Below are positions 10,346-21,603 of a stretch of DNA of 64,000 bases, one piece after another. The notes below the pieces were generated by a model. The model was not told the origin of the DNA, searched no databases, and was given only the letters and a program-made list of their open reading frames with translations. Source of the stretch: Symbiodinium natans (Eukaryota; Sar; Dinophyceae; Suessiales; Symbiodiniaceae); contig CAJNDS010000490.1 of the NCBI GenBank assembly GCA_905221605.1, forward strand, positions 63,953 to 127,952, in the 5' to 3' direction. Position numbers and translations under genes: made by a program. Each line of letters begins with the position of its first letter. Position 1 is the first letter of the stretch.

Positions 10346-12461
10346 AAACCCTAAACACCCCCAGCCTTGTCGAAGAGGCGTGCTTCTTGGCTGCCTCCGG
10401 ACCAGCGTCGAGCCACTACGGGGACGCCCGCCCGCAAGGAGTGAGGTTTAGGGTTTCGGGTTTTGGGGTTTCGGGTTTGGGGTTTAGGGTTTAGGGTTTC
10501 GGGTTTGGGGTTTAGGGTTTAGGATGCAGGAGTTGAGCAGCTAGGGCTTTTTGGGGGCTTTTAGGGGCTGTTAGGGGGGCTTTTCGGGGCTTTGGGGCCT
10601 CTGGTTGGGTTGCTCGTTCGGTCAGGCCGTGGCTCCGCGGCTCCCTGGAACCCTGCATTTAGGGGCTTAGGGATCCCTAAGCCCTAAACCCTAATCCCTA
10701 AACCCTAGACCCTAAACCCTAAACCCTAGACCCTAAACCCCAAAACCCTAAACCCTAAGCCCTAAACCCTAAACCCTAAACCCTAAACCCTAAACCCTAA
10801 ACCCTAAACCCTAAACCCTAAACCCTAAACCCTAAACCCCAAACCCTAAACCCTAAACCCTAAACCCAATCCTCCTCTTTAGGTTTTCGGGTTTAGTGTA
10901 TGGGTTTCTAGTTGAGGGTTCAGAGGGGTAGATGTCATTTTGAGGCTCCAGGGATGAAGACTCGTACCCCTAAAGTTGTACCCCTAAAGGTTTAGGGTTT
11001 AGGGTTTAGGGTTTAGGGTTTAGGGTTCAGGGTTTAGGGTTTAGGGTTTAGGGTTTAGGGTTTAGTGTTACTCTAAACCCTAAACCCCAAGACCCAAGAG
11101 ACACACACACACACACAAAAGGCCTACGCCCCTTTCTGAGGTCTTAGGGTGCTGCTGCTTCTGCCCCCCACCCCCCCCCAAAAAAAAGTGGAATACTCGC
11201 CCAGTACTCCGTGCGATACACATACAGACTTTGGAGACCTGAATTTCTTTGGTGAAGTGTTTGTGCCATTTGGCGGGGTTTTCCGAAATCAAAGGACCCC
11301 GAAAATGCACCCGCAAATTGTAGGATTACATGATAATAAGGATCCCCAATAAGGTACGCCGAATTGGCGTCGGAAAGCCCCTCACTTAGGGCCCCGGGTG
11401 CGGGTTTTGGGTTTTAGGTTTTTTTGGGGATTCAGGGCCATAGCGCCCTACACCTTGCCATAGCCCAACAGTGGTTCCTGAAACAACCCCCCAAACCCTA
11501 AACCCCCTCAACACCAAACACGCAACCGCAAACCCTAACCCCTAACCCCAATCCCTGAACACCAAACCCTTAACCCCAAACCCCTCAACCCTCAACCCCT
11601 AAACCCTAAACCCTAGAACCCTAGAACCCTAGAACCCTAGAACCCTAGAACCCTAAACCCTAAACCCTAAACCCTAAACCCTAAACCCACTGCATTCCAA
11701 AAGGCCAGACTTCAGCCCCGACTGTTGATGGTCGCCTTTACCACCGCGCCCGGGATGCGTGTTGCCAGGGTTTTGGGGCGTTCGGTTTCAGGCCAAGGCA
11801 GTAGCCCTAAACCCGAAACCCTAAACCCTAAACCCTAAACTGTAAACCCTAAACCCTAAACCCAAGACCGGTCTAGGTTTGAGGGTGCAGGGTTTAGGAG
11901 CCTAGGCTCTGAAGTCTCGACTCTTAAGTTAACCCTTTCAAGGCTCGAAGTCCCGGACCCTCAAATTAAACCTTAAAGGTTTTCATGTGTACTCCTAACA
12001 CCAATTATAAGTCTACTTATAGCCTACTGAGAGGGGGTGCTTATCAGTACGATTATACCCCTAAAGCCTAAAGCGTTCTTGATTTGCTGGTTCAGCAAGA
12101 GTTCTTGCATGCTTGTCCGCAAGGCCTGGGCAGCGCGCGGGCTCTCTTCCTTCGTGTGTAGGGCAGGGTTTAGAGTTTGGGGTCTTAGGGTTTAGGGTTT
12201 AGGGTTTGGCGTTTAGGGTTTACGGTTTAGGGTTTAGAGTATAGGCCTTTAAGGTTTCGAGCTCAGGTTTCTGACGTGCGGCTAGGGCTGTTCTTGACAA
12301 TGGGAAGCTTGTTTCCACTGGAAACCCCGTGAACTCATCTAGTCGACTTGAACCTTCGTCTCCGGCAGCGAAGTAGCCCCAAGCAAGACGGAGCAGCTTT
12401 GGACTTCTCCAAAGTAGGCATGACCTACCTTCGTATCTGGAGCCTTAGGGTGCACCCTAAA

Positions 12462-12735
12462 CCCTAAACCCTAAACCCCTAAACCCCTAAACCCCCAAAA
12501 CCCCTAAACCCCTAAACCCTAAACCCCTAAACCCCTAAACCCCTAAACCCCTAAACCCCTAAACCCCTAAACCCTAAACCCCTAAGCCCTAAACCCTACA
12601 CCCTAAACCCTAAACCCCTAACCCCCAACCCCTAACCCCTAAACCCTACACCCTAAACCCTACACCCTAAACCCTAAACTCTAAACCCTAAACCCTAAAC
12701 CCTAAACCCTAAACCCTAAACCCTAAACCCTAACC
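12462..12735. repeat. Mixed CCCTAAA and CCCCTAAA array
   Basis: A 270-bp array in which the octamer CCCCTAAA dominates the left half and the standard heptamer CCCTAAA the right half. A few CCCTACA variants lie between. There is no coding potential. Confidence 0.9.
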
Positions 12736-14221
12736 CCTAGCCGCCAAGGCATATAGCGCGGTTGTGTCTGGCCAATGCTTCCTACCCGCCAGGTCCCAAG
12801 GAAAAGGCAGCTGGGTATGCTCCCTGAACCCTAAACCCTAAACCCTAAACCCCTAAACCCTAAACCTTCAACCCTTCTGCCCTCAACAAAAGTCTACATA
12901 GGGTCAAGGCTGGTAATTCTGAGTTTAGGCCCAGCTCCATTGCTTTCAACCCGAAAGCCGGAAAAACCCAGAAGCATGGTGTAAGGTCACGGGGTGTCAG
13001 TTTAGGGTTTAGGGTTCAGGGTTTAGGGTTTAGGGTTTGGGGTCTAGGGTGCAGGGTTCAGGGTTATGGGAACTTTCTGGAGGGTTTTGGGCTTAAGGAA
13101 CCAGGGGGTGTTTGTAGGGGCGTGGCAGGGCACATATTATTCCCCTAAGCCCTGAAACTCTGAATTTGGGAGGATTTAGGGTTTTGGATTTAGGTCCCAG
13201 GTCCTGTTCTAGGGAAGTGTAGGGTTTAGGGTTTAGGGTCTAGGGTTTGGGGTCTAGGGTGTAGGGTTAATCAAGGGGAACTTTCTGGAGCGGAGTTGGA
13301 GCTGCTCGGACGATGGAGAGTTGATACCTCTCTGCAGGGTGTTAAGATCAAGGGACTAGTGTGGGGACCCTGATGATGGACCTTAGGGGGAATGTAGGGG
13401 CTACATAGATAGGGACTATGTGAGGCATACCTGGTTGTGCGCTGTGCGTTCGACCCCACCCCCCCCCCCCCCCCCCTCGCCTCCGCCTCCTCCCCTCCCT
13501 CCCCGCCATGGTATCCCCACCCGAACCCTTAAGCCCTAAGCCCTCACACCCTTAGACCCTCAAAGACACATGCCCTAAGTTCGGTGGCCCCGATGCTCGC
13601 TCAGGTGATCAATCTATAACAGTCCTGATCAGAATTTGGGTACAGACGGGGTTCATTGGACCTGCTGCGGTGCCATTCATCGGTGTGCCTCTCAAGACTC
13701 TAACCCTAGCCCAAGGTATCCCCTTGATGAGTCACTACTGCCGAATTGCGGACATTAAACCCTAAACCCCTAACCCTAAACCCTATTCCTGGAGAGAGGG
13801 GTGCCAGTGATGCATGCTGGATGCGAGGGAAAGCATCGCACAGACTCGCTTTCTTTCCCGCATCTCCTTTTAACCGCAGGGTCATCCTTTGAAAACGGCC
13901 GGGATCCCTGAACCCTAAACCCTAAACCCTAAACCCTAAACCTTTAACCCTCTTTCTCGACGACACGGCCCCAAGTGCAAGGGGTTGTAGACGTTCTTGC
14001 CTTCATCGCACCCAAAACACTAAGCTTAACCCGTACACTTCTAATCCCTTATCCATTGTCCCTTTACCCTCAACCCTAAACCCTAAACCCTAAACCCTTC
14101 AGCCTTAAGCCCCTAACCCTAAAAGTAGTCTGGGGGCGTTTACGGGAGATCCCGGGCCGGTAGTTCCGTGAGCTGACATGACTGAGAAGACAAGGGGGAG
14201 GGGCACTTTGAAAAAGGAAGA

Positions 14222-14450
14222 TCTGATAGGGTTTAGGGTTTGGGGTTAGGGTTTAGGGTTTAAGGTTTAGGGTTTGGGGTTTAGGGTTTTTTGGGGTTTA
14301 GGGGTTTAGGGGTTTAGGGGTTTAGGGTTTGGGGTTTAGGGCTTAGGGGGGTTTAGGGTTTAGGGGTTTAGGGGTTTAGGGGTTTAGGGGTTTAGGGGTT
14401 TAGGGGTTTAGGGGTTTAGGGGTGGTTTAGGGGTTTAAGGGGTTTCGGGT
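14222..14450. repeat. TTTAGGG to TTTAGGGG array
   Basis: Heptamers at the left grade into a homogeneous block of the octamer TTTAGGGG from about 14290 to 14430. The same octamer on the same strand recurs at 17885-17930, and on the other strand at 12462-12600. Confidence 0.9.
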
Positions 14451-15048
14451 CTAGGGCCCCAATGTCCTAAAGGTCTAGGGATCGGGGCTTATTAGGGCTT
14501 AGGGCTTTAGGGCTTTAGGGCTTAGGTTCTAGCTTATAGGGCTTAGGGTTTAGGGTAAAGGATCGGGTTTGGGGTGTTGCAGCCCAGCCTGTCTTGGGTG
14601 GGACACAGCATGCCCGCCAAAGAATGAGATCAAGAAACACACGCAATAATTCGGTTTAGGGTTTAGGTTTAGGGTTCATTGTTTAGGGTTTAGGGTGGTA
14701 AATCTCTGTCGCACAAACTTGTGAAAGTGTTGTGTTGCTTCTCGCAATGATCTGAGAAAAGATCCCCTCTCCAAACTGCTACTGCGTTCAAAACCCTGAA
14801 CCCCAAGCCCAAAACCCAAGACCCCAACCCCAACAACCCTAAACCCTAAACCTTCAACCCTGAACCCGAAGAAAGCCTCCCAAACTAGGACCATCTACCC
14901 CTAAACCCTGAACCCTAAACCCCAAACCCTGTACGGCTCATAATTCGTCTCCCAGAAGCACTAAGCCTACCCCTTCAGCGCCCACAAGCGCAGGCGTTTT
15001 CGGGATCGAGATCCTCCAGCAGCCCCAGATTTTTTCTGTTTCGCTCCC

Positions 15049-15111
15049 ATGGCCCGTTCCCGGTCGCCCCTCCTGCTGGCAGCCGCTGCCTGCCTGGCGC
15101 TGTGGCGAGGC
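15049..15111 (+). CDS. Candidate first exon encoding a signal peptide
   Basis: An ATG at 15049 opens a frame that starts MARSRSPLLLAAAACLALW: a short Arg-rich n-region, then an Ala/Leu hydrophobic core of 14 residues, as in a signal peptide. Many plastid-targeted dinoflagellate proteins begin like this. The upstream AGCCCCAG (15021-15028) would serve as a spliced-leader acceptor, and the next 20 bases are T- and C-rich. The open frame runs into a TTTAGGG array at 15112, where the last G and GTTTAG could act as a donor. The downstream exons are not identified. The 93-codon terminal exon ending at 16085 is on the same strand, but linkage is unproven. Confidence 0.45.
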
Positions 15112-15803
15112 GGGTTTAGGGTTTAGGGTTGAGGGGTTTAGGGTTTAGGGTTTGCTGCGGGTTGACCACCCTTACTCACTTTCTTAGGGTTTGGGTTCCC
15201 TTATGAAGCCCCTATAGACACCCGTTTATGTTCCTAGGTTACTCCTGGTTCAGTTTCAGGGTTTAAAGGTTTAGGGTTTAGGATGAAACGGGTTTAGGGT
15301 TTGGGCTTTTGATCCTTTTGGGGGCGGGGGGGTGGGCTAGGGAGGGCTTTGCTTCAACCTGTCCCTGGTCCTGAAAGTTGAGAACGAATGGCTTCGACGT
15401 CTGACCTTGTTTAGGGTTTAGGGTTTAGAGTTTAGGGTACCCTAAACCCTAAACCCTAAACCCTAAACTCTAAACCCTAAACCCTATATAAACCCAAAAC
15501 CTTACACCCTAAAGCCAAAGCTCTCCCAGGCCGCTTCGTCTTGTCTTCCACCTGAAAAGGCTCTACCCTAGACCCTAAACCCCTAAACCCTGCTTTTTGC
15601 TCGGTAATGGGCCACAAGCAGGATTCCTGGTATTTACAGAATTCCATGCCTGTAAACCACCTAAAAACGGATTTTTTCCGAGGACAACTGTGTGTTTCAA
15701 TAGCAGTAAACCCTAATCCTGAACCCTAACTCTAAACCCTCCACGGAATCCTAAAAAGTGTACTTTTTCGCAGGCCTGACCACATGAGTGAGGCTGCCGG
15801 CAG

Positions 15804-16085
15804 TTCCGGCCAGCCCTCAGTCCTGCTTATGCCCCTTCTGGATGCAACACCAACGCCGCGGAAAAATGCAGGGTAGACGAGGATGCCACAGCAGCAAGCG
15901 CCAAGAAGAACCCTAACCCCTACACCCCAAAGCCGGATACCGGTGATCTGGACTCGGACATGCAATTCGTGGAAGAGAAGCACATGTTCCACGGCGGCAC
16001 GTCCAGTACAGCACTGGAAGACATGACCACGGAGTATTTCCTCGACGACAGCACCAAGCGCACCGCCAGCTTTGCATCACTCTGA
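15804..16085 (+). CDS. Terminal exon of an unrecognised protein (93 codons)
   Basis: The plus strand is open from 15792 to the TGA at 16083-16085, with a CAG acceptor at 15801-15803. It is the longest non-repetitive open frame in the left 48 kb that reads like natural protein. It has a Cys-containing start (SGCNTNAAEKC), a Lys/Pro/Asn linker (SAKKNPNPYTPKP) and an acidic C-terminal tail ending TKRTASFASL. It passes through a CCCTAA word without losing frame. The frames on the opposite strand (15732-16165) overlap it and are shorter. I recognise no domain. The signal-peptide exon at 15049 lies 0.7 kb upstream and could belong to the same gene. Confidence 0.5.
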   Translation, partial: FRPALSPAYAPSGCNTNAAEKCRVDEDATAASAKKNPNPYTPKPDTGDLDSDMQFVEEKHMFHGGTSSTALEDMTTEYFLDDSTKRTASFASL

Positions 16086-16973
16086 CCACCCCCTTCACCC
16101 ACAAAACAAGGCGGAGCAAAAAGCACCCAGAAAACACATGCCCAGAAATGCCCCCACCTGTACACTAAACCCTAAACCCCCTAAACACCCTAAACCCGAC
16201 ACCTTAAACCCCCCTAAACCCTGCTGTAAAACACCTATGAGGCCTTAGCTTTGTCAGCACGTCTGCACCACGGGCGCCCACAGCCTTGGACGCGGAGGTG
16301 AAGAAGGCCTCTTGCGTTCATGGATGCTCTACTCATCTACTCAGGGTTTGTCTGGGGTTTAGGGTTTAGGGTTTTTGGGGTTTAGGGTTTAGGGTTTAGA
16401 CCCAAATCACCAATCAGGACGGCCCATTACATACCCTCTCATCGCAAAACCAGGACCCAGCAAAAGACAAGCGCTCAGTTCAAGCCAGGGAAATTCGACT
16501 GGCGAGCCCTACACCGCAAAACCCTAAACCATGAACCCGAATACCGAGGCACCGAGATCAGAGGTGTTTAGGGTTGAGGGGGTTAGGGTGATATGCATCC
16601 CTAATGTACCTATAACAGGAGTATATTCGTACAGGGGTTCTGAGATAATCAGTAGTCTTGGGTTCACATATAAACCCTAAACCCTAAACCCTCCACCCTA
16701 AACCTTTAACCCCTAAACCCTAAACCCTAAACCCTAATTCCTAAACCCTAAGCCCTAAACCCTAAAACCTAAACCCCAAGCCCTGCAGCCAATGGAGTCA
16801 GCCATTCTCAAGCCTTTTGCCTAAGGGTTTAGGGTTTAGGGTTTAGGGTTTAGGGTTTACGGTTTAGGGTTTAGGGTTTAGGGTTTAGGGTTTAGGGTTT
16901 AGGGTCCCAGCCTTAAAAAAATAAAGCACCCTGCCTTTTCCATCCCGCTGTCCTACAATCTTGCGTGGTGCAG

Positions 16974-17039
16974 GATGCCAGAGAAGCTCACATCCAGAGA
17001 ATCGAGGACTGGCTATTGGCCAACCTCGAGTTCATCTAG
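16974..17039 (+). CDS. Candidate terminal exon
   Basis: After GTGGTGCAG the plus strand reads 21 codons, DAREAHIQRIEDWLLANLEF plus Ile, then TAG. The sequence is a plausible charged amphipathic helix at a C-terminus. A strong TTTAGGG array lies 65 bp upstream of the acceptor tract. The family is unknown, and the short length makes chance a real alternative. Confidence 0.35.
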   Translation, partial: DAREAHIQRIEDWLLANLEFI

Positions 17040-17166
17040 CATTGGGGTCAAGACTAGGGTTCAGGGTTTAGGGTTTAGGGTTTAGGGTTTAGGGTTTAGG
17101 GTTTAGGGTGTAGGGTTGAGGGTTTAGGGTTTAGAGGGTTTCGCGTTTGTTGCGGTTACTGTGCAG

Positions 17167-17226
17167 GAGGACACATCCAGCTTCCCTGCTGTGCCAGCCA
17201 TTGCCATGGCGAGCGTGACGCGCTGA
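17167..17226 (+). CDS. Candidate terminal exon
   Basis: Directly after CTGTGCAG the frame EDTSSFPAVPAIAMASVTR ends at a TGA. A TTTAGGG array lies immediately upstream (17058-17130). With two terminal-exon-like pieces 130 bp apart, these cannot both be the end of one transcript. One may be an alternative or a gene fragment, or both may be chance. Confidence 0.25.
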   Translation, partial: EDTSSFPAVPAIAMASVTR

Positions 17227-17294
17227 GTGCATTGCCTAAGCCCTAAACCCCAAACCGGGTTTTCAGATGGTCACATGCTCTGAATGGGGGTTTG

Positions 17295-17365
17295 CCAAAA
17301 TTGGGGACTTTATACACCCCCAAATAGTAGGAGCCCCTTACAATATGGACTCAATAAGGTACGTA
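17295..17365 (+). repeat. Dispersed repeat family D, copy 2
   Basis: Contains CCCCCAAATAGTAGGA, then CCCTTA, then ATGGACTCAATAAGGTACG. The same three blocks appear at 11290-11365, at 39490-39545, and inverted at 45838-45905. There is no coding potential. Confidence 0.6.
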
Positions 17366-17514
17366 AACCCCCAAATTGTCCCTGCGGGTACTCTTAATAA
17401 GGAGGCCCCGAATATTTAGGGTACCCAAAAAGAGAACCATAACTTTTGAGAACGGACCAGAGGAAGCCCTCGCTGTGGCACCGTTCTGGGGTAAGAAGCC
17501 ATCGCATTCAGGGC

Positions 17515-17595
17515 CCGAGGCAGGTACCTAAGGGGAACCTTAGGGAAGGTTAGGGAGAGTATCAGGGAACCTTGGGTTACATACCCTCCCTTTAG
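17515..17595 (-). repeat. Dispersed repeat family E, inverted copy
   Basis: Read on the minus strand it gives the family words CAAGGTTCCCTGA, CTCTCCCTAA, CTTCCCTAAGGTTCCCCTTAGGTACCT. The other copies are at 1222, 7955 and 22125, and this is the only one in the reverse orientation. Confidence 0.55.
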
Positions 17596-19231
17596 AACTA
17601 TATAATTTATCCGAAGGCCCAGCACCTCACCAAGATCATGCGAATGTTCACGCTTTAGGGATTAGGGTATCGGTACTGCAGAATTTTGATCTCGGGCGAA
17701 GGTGTACGCACTTGGGGTTTAGGTATGTATGGGCTTAGGTTCCTAAACCAAAACCCTAAACCTTCATCCCCAGTCCCTAACCCCTGGCCTGGAAATGTAG
17801 GATCTGGCAACCTTTGGATGCCGAGCTTGTGGCTCGCTGCCTATTGTGTGGCGGATTCGGGTTTAGGGTTTAGGGTTTAGGGTTTAGGGGTTTAGGGGTT
17901 TAGGGGTTTAGGGGTTTAGGGGTTTAGGGTTGAGGGTTTGCAACGCTATCGACCCGAGGTTGCCATGGTGCTGCTTAGCCGGGAGCCCAGTGTGCGGAGC
18001 CTCCCACGCTCATAGAATCTACGCGAGTATCGTGGGTTCCCCTACTCTCGTCTGTAGGGTTTAGGGTTTAGGGTTTAGGGTTTAGGGTTTAGGGTTTAGG
18101 GTTTAGGGTTTAGTAATAGTAGGCTTTTGGGTTTCGGGTTTAGGGTTTAGGGGGGGTACTACCCCCCCTCTATACTACCCCTCTATACTACCCCCCCCCC
18201 CCCCCCCGAGGTTCCCCCCACAATGAAGGCTATTCAAAATTGACAGGTTATTCAAGGGGGGAACCTAGGGGGGTAGACCAGAGGAGGGTAGTAGCGAAAC
18301 CCGTGATAGTATGTCTTGTGAAAGGATGGTATGGGTTAAGGAGTACCCTAGCCCCCAAAAGATCGAAGCACCCCCTCAATCCTAAACCAGCCCACAATTT
18401 TGTGTCCCGGTGATCAGGAGGGTTCGTGTAAGTGAAAGCCTCCCCCAGAATGACTCCTTGCTACTCCCTCGATATTTGGCGCCCCATTCCGAACACAAAG
18501 ATGGCCAGAACCCACACAGGGTTACGGGTTTAGGAATCACGATGGGTTGCGGTGTTGAGGGTTTCGGGTCTGCGTAGGGCTGAAAAGCAAATTGACAGCG
18601 TGCAAAAAAAGAAATTGTTACTCAACAAAAGGCATCTGATCGAACCCTGAACCCTACATCCTAAACCCTAAACCCTAAACCCTAAACCCTAAACCCTAAA
18701 CCCTAAACCCTAAACCCTAACCACTTGCGCAGCGTCGTTGCCCTAATCTTGACCACCTGTGGCACTTAAGCCGGGAACCCCAAAGCTCAACCCGAAGCCT
18801 TTCGGGCGCAGAAGCCAGGGTCCTGCATTGGGATTGAGGTTTAGGGTTTAGGGTTTAGGGTTTAGGGTTTAGGGTTTAGGGTTTAGGGCTTAGGGTGCAA
18901 GGGAAATGAAGTCCACAACCCCAGATGCCCTAAAGCCGACATGCCCCTCACCCAAAACACTGAAAGGGTTTAGGGTTTAGGGTTTAGGGTTTAGGGTTTA
19001 GGGTTTAGGGTTTAGGGTTATAACTTATAACTTATAAATCCCTAAAGTAAAAACTTGTAGTGCCTCGAATGTGCATCCCCTCTCTGGGGCCCCAGAGCAC
19101 TTCAGGCAGCCAGCCGGCACATGCAGTGCTGCCTCCCGAGGACACGCAAAGCCCCAAAGCGCGTGCCCAGAGACCCAACGTCGGGTTTAGGGTGTAGGGT
19201 TTGGGTTTAGGGTTTAGGGTTTAGGGTTTAG

Positions 19232-19327
19232 GGACTATAGGGGTCGGAATAATTACTAATAGTATTCCCGTCTGTTCCCTTTATGACTATACGAGAATAC
19301 TACCCCAAAACCCTATTCTTATTGTTT
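19232..19327 (+). mobile_element. Dispersed repeat family F, copy 1
   Basis: Begins GGACTATAGGGGTCGGAATA, contains ATATTCCC-like and GTTCCCTTTRT words, and ends CCCCAAAACCCTATTCTT. A second copy with the same order lies at 44765-44869. Both copies directly abut a TTTAGGG array on their left side. It is about 95-105 bp with no open frame. Confidence 0.6.
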
Positions 19328-19766
19328 AGGCCTTTAGGCCCCTATATCAGATTTGCTACACACGCACCCAGAGGCCGATATCCCTCAACTAGACCCTACA
19401 CCCTAAACCCCAAGTCCGTTGCGATTCCTGTAAAAGTTGCGGGAGTCCCCTAGACCCTAAACCCTAAACCCTAAACCCTAAACCCGAAACCCCAATCCCT
19501 CCATCCTCACCATCCCTTCACCCCCAAACCCTGTCAAACCCTGTAGCATCACCACTGTCAAAGCATTCTGGCTTCTTCGCTGTGGGGCGGTAGACCCCCT
19601 TTGTCTCATATCACTTTGTCTCCTTTCAAGAGGTTTAGGGTTTAGGGTTTAGGGTTTAGGGTTTAGGGAGTCCTTGCTCTTGGATTTGGCCACCATCTCA
19701 CCCTAAACCCTAAACCCTAAACCCTATAGACCCTAAACCCTAAACCCGAAACCCGCGTGCTCCGCA

Positions 19767-19960
19767 ATGTTCTGCCCAGTCCGATCGGGAGGATGGGATA
19801 GCGGCAGTGAAAGCGCTGGCAAGGAGGAGAAGCTGGCACCCTACCAGAACAAGATCAACCTCCTCAGCTTTTCAGGGTTTAGGGTTTAGGGTTTCGGGTT
19901 TAGGGTTCAAGGAGAACATCTGCGACCTTATGGGGGGCTTCCATCCGCTTGCAGTTAGCT
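19767..19960 (+). CDS. Candidate exon pair split by a 28-bp TTTAGGG array
   Basis: The plus strand from 19767 reads a hydrophilic stretch (GGWDSGSESAGKEEKLAPYQ, then a helix ending LLSFS) up to 19875. Four heptamers (19876-19903) follow, then a second natural-looking stretch, KENICDLMGGFHPLAVS. The two parts are in different frames as written and fall into one frame if exactly the 28 bp of repeat are removed. The repeat is bordered by the direct word AGGGTT, so the exact boundary is ambiguous. I infer a short exon interrupted by a repeat-derived intron or insertion. The family is unknown. Confidence 0.4.
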
Positions 19961-20374
19961 TTAGGGTTTCAGGGTCTAGGGCACCCGAAACCGCGAGTCG
20001 TGTCCCTAAACCCTAAAACCCGTAAAACCCTAAAACCCCCAAACCCTCAAACCCTAAGAGCGCCCAGTGGGGCTTGGAATGTAGGGTTTAAAGTTGTGGG
20101 TTCAGGCTTTAGGGCTTAGGGTTTCGGGTTTAGTAGGGTTTCGTAGGGTTTTAGGGTTTGGGGTTTGAGAGTTTAGAAGGGCCTAGTGTTCATGCCAGGC
20201 GGGTGGACCCTGTAAGAGTTGATATTCAGCCAAACTTTGAAAAGCTATCCCGCTAACTGCTACCCCGAAGGCTCTAGGGACTCTTCTTTTGGGGTCTTGG
20301 ACCCCAGTTACACACTGCAGAAGGCTTGCATCAATTAGCTCCGCAAGCTAGGCCATGTGGTCAAGGTATAACTA

Positions 20375-20494
20375 CAGGGTGGGGCCCCCTTACTATACTA
20401 ACTGTAGCTAAGGGGCTTATAACCTAACTTATGGTCCTTATAACCCAATTTAGGGCCCTTATAACTCTACTTATAACTAGGGGGCCCCACCCTG
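20375..20494 (+). mobile_element. MITE family A, copy 1
   Basis: This is a 120-bp element with 16-bp terminal inverted repeats, CAGGGTGGGGCCCCCT and its complement AGGGGGCCCCACCCTG, flanked on both sides by TA. The interior has four spaced TTATAAC words and no open frame. TA target duplication with short inverted repeats is typical of MITEs mobilised by Tc1/mariner-type transposases, which is established for that superfamily. Other copies are at 21604, 43105 (inverted) and 47172 (inverted), all 120 bp. Confidence 0.85.
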
Positions 20495-21603
20495 TAGGGT
20501 CTGGAATTCAAAGCCCTTGTACCAGGCACGCTCAAACCCCGCTGCCCTAAGCTCAACTCCCGCTTGTTATTCCTAAGCCCATGCCCAAATTCCTAAAACC
20601 CTAAGCCCTAAGCCCTAAACCCTAAACCCTAAACCCCATAGCCATAAACACTGAAACCATCCTGCTCCGAAGGAGTCACAGGGCTACATTCAGAACTTCC
20701 TTGGTAGAGACCTCAGGTGGGTGCAACATCGAGAATTGGGGGTTAGGGTTTAGGGTTTAGGGTTCAGGGCTTAGGGCTTAGGGCATGTCACTCGGGAGGC
20801 CTCAAGCCTAGATGTCAAAGAACTTAGCTGGCAAGCCTTCGGGTTTAGGTTTTCAGGCTTTATGGTTTCGGGGTACAGGGTGGTTTAGGGTTTTGGGGTT
20901 TTGAGGAGAATTCCTAGGGTTTTTGAGGAGTTGTTGTGCGTGTATTTTAGGTTTCTTGGGTTTTTGGCGTTTTGGGGTTTAGGGAAGCAGGATTCGGCCC
21001 TTCATTCACTAGTTCATTCATTTACTTTTTCCGTTGTGATTGTTATTATGATTATCATTATTCTTCTTCTTACCAGTATTATTATTAGTATTATTATTCG
21101 CACGGCCCGTATACGACTTATAATAGGGCCGTACAATAATCTAATATGATTGTTCGCATCCCGGCGGCATAATATTATTCTCTTCGCGGGTTAACTTTAT
21201 ATAAATGAAAAGAGTGTACAACAGCCCCTATACAATGTACTTATGATACAAAAGGTATTGCTCACTACATTCATGCTTTTAGTACGCGGATCAAGGCCCT
21301 ATATTGGAATCTTTATGAACAGTGCCCATTACTATAAGAATTCTCTGGACATATTATTTCCTGATGAATCGAGAAAAGAATATTATTATTGAAAGGGCCC
21401 CCAACTTTGAGATCAAGAAAGGGCCCACAGTATGCTTACAATCATAAGTTACCAAGAATACGGGCTAGTGACCCCCCTTTTTGCTACCTTATGAGCGTAT
21501 TGTTAGCAAGGGTCTTTTTGGCCTGTCTTTGGGCTTTGAGGAAGCCCGCGCCCTGTTCGCATCAAGGTATGAAATACTCGTTACCCCTAAGGTTGTACCT
21601 CTA

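Larger units (their letters stand above)
7877..15048. repeat. Array mosaic, 7.9-15.0 kb
   Basis: This is the densest part of the array mosaic. Long runs are (TTTAGGG)n at 7876-7947, (CCCTAAA)13 at 8401-8492, 9108-9178, 10762-10865, 10989-11065 and 11650-11690. Unique islands of 60-150 bp contain short open plus-strand stretches, for example 8970-9020 (VELQGRVDYSHV), 9205-9280 (EAVVATLLAWSHATHS), 10365-10445, 11695-11765 and 12367-12430 (GAALDFSKVGMTYL). Each is 20-28 codons, which is within chance. A C run of about 18 lies at 13459-13476. A repeat of family D lies near 11290-11365. Confidence 0.8.
16086..19766. repeat. Array mosaic with several short terminal-exon-like islands
   Basis: TTTAGGG arrays at 16820-16905, 17058-17110, 17866-17935, 18056-18113, 18840-18890, 18966-19018 and 19632-19668, and CCCTAAA arrays at 16715-16735 and 18660-18720, separate unique islands. 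Islands at 16260-16330, 16480-16530 and 17945-18030 are open on the plus strand for 20-28 codons. A run of 17-18 C lies at 18190-18207 between two inverted CT/GA-rich segments. I see no complete gene. Confidence 0.7.

Noticed and set aside
15732-16165. Three minus-strand frames of 74-86 codons
   Set aside because: They are antisense to the 93-codon plus-strand terminal exon, which reads more like natural protein.
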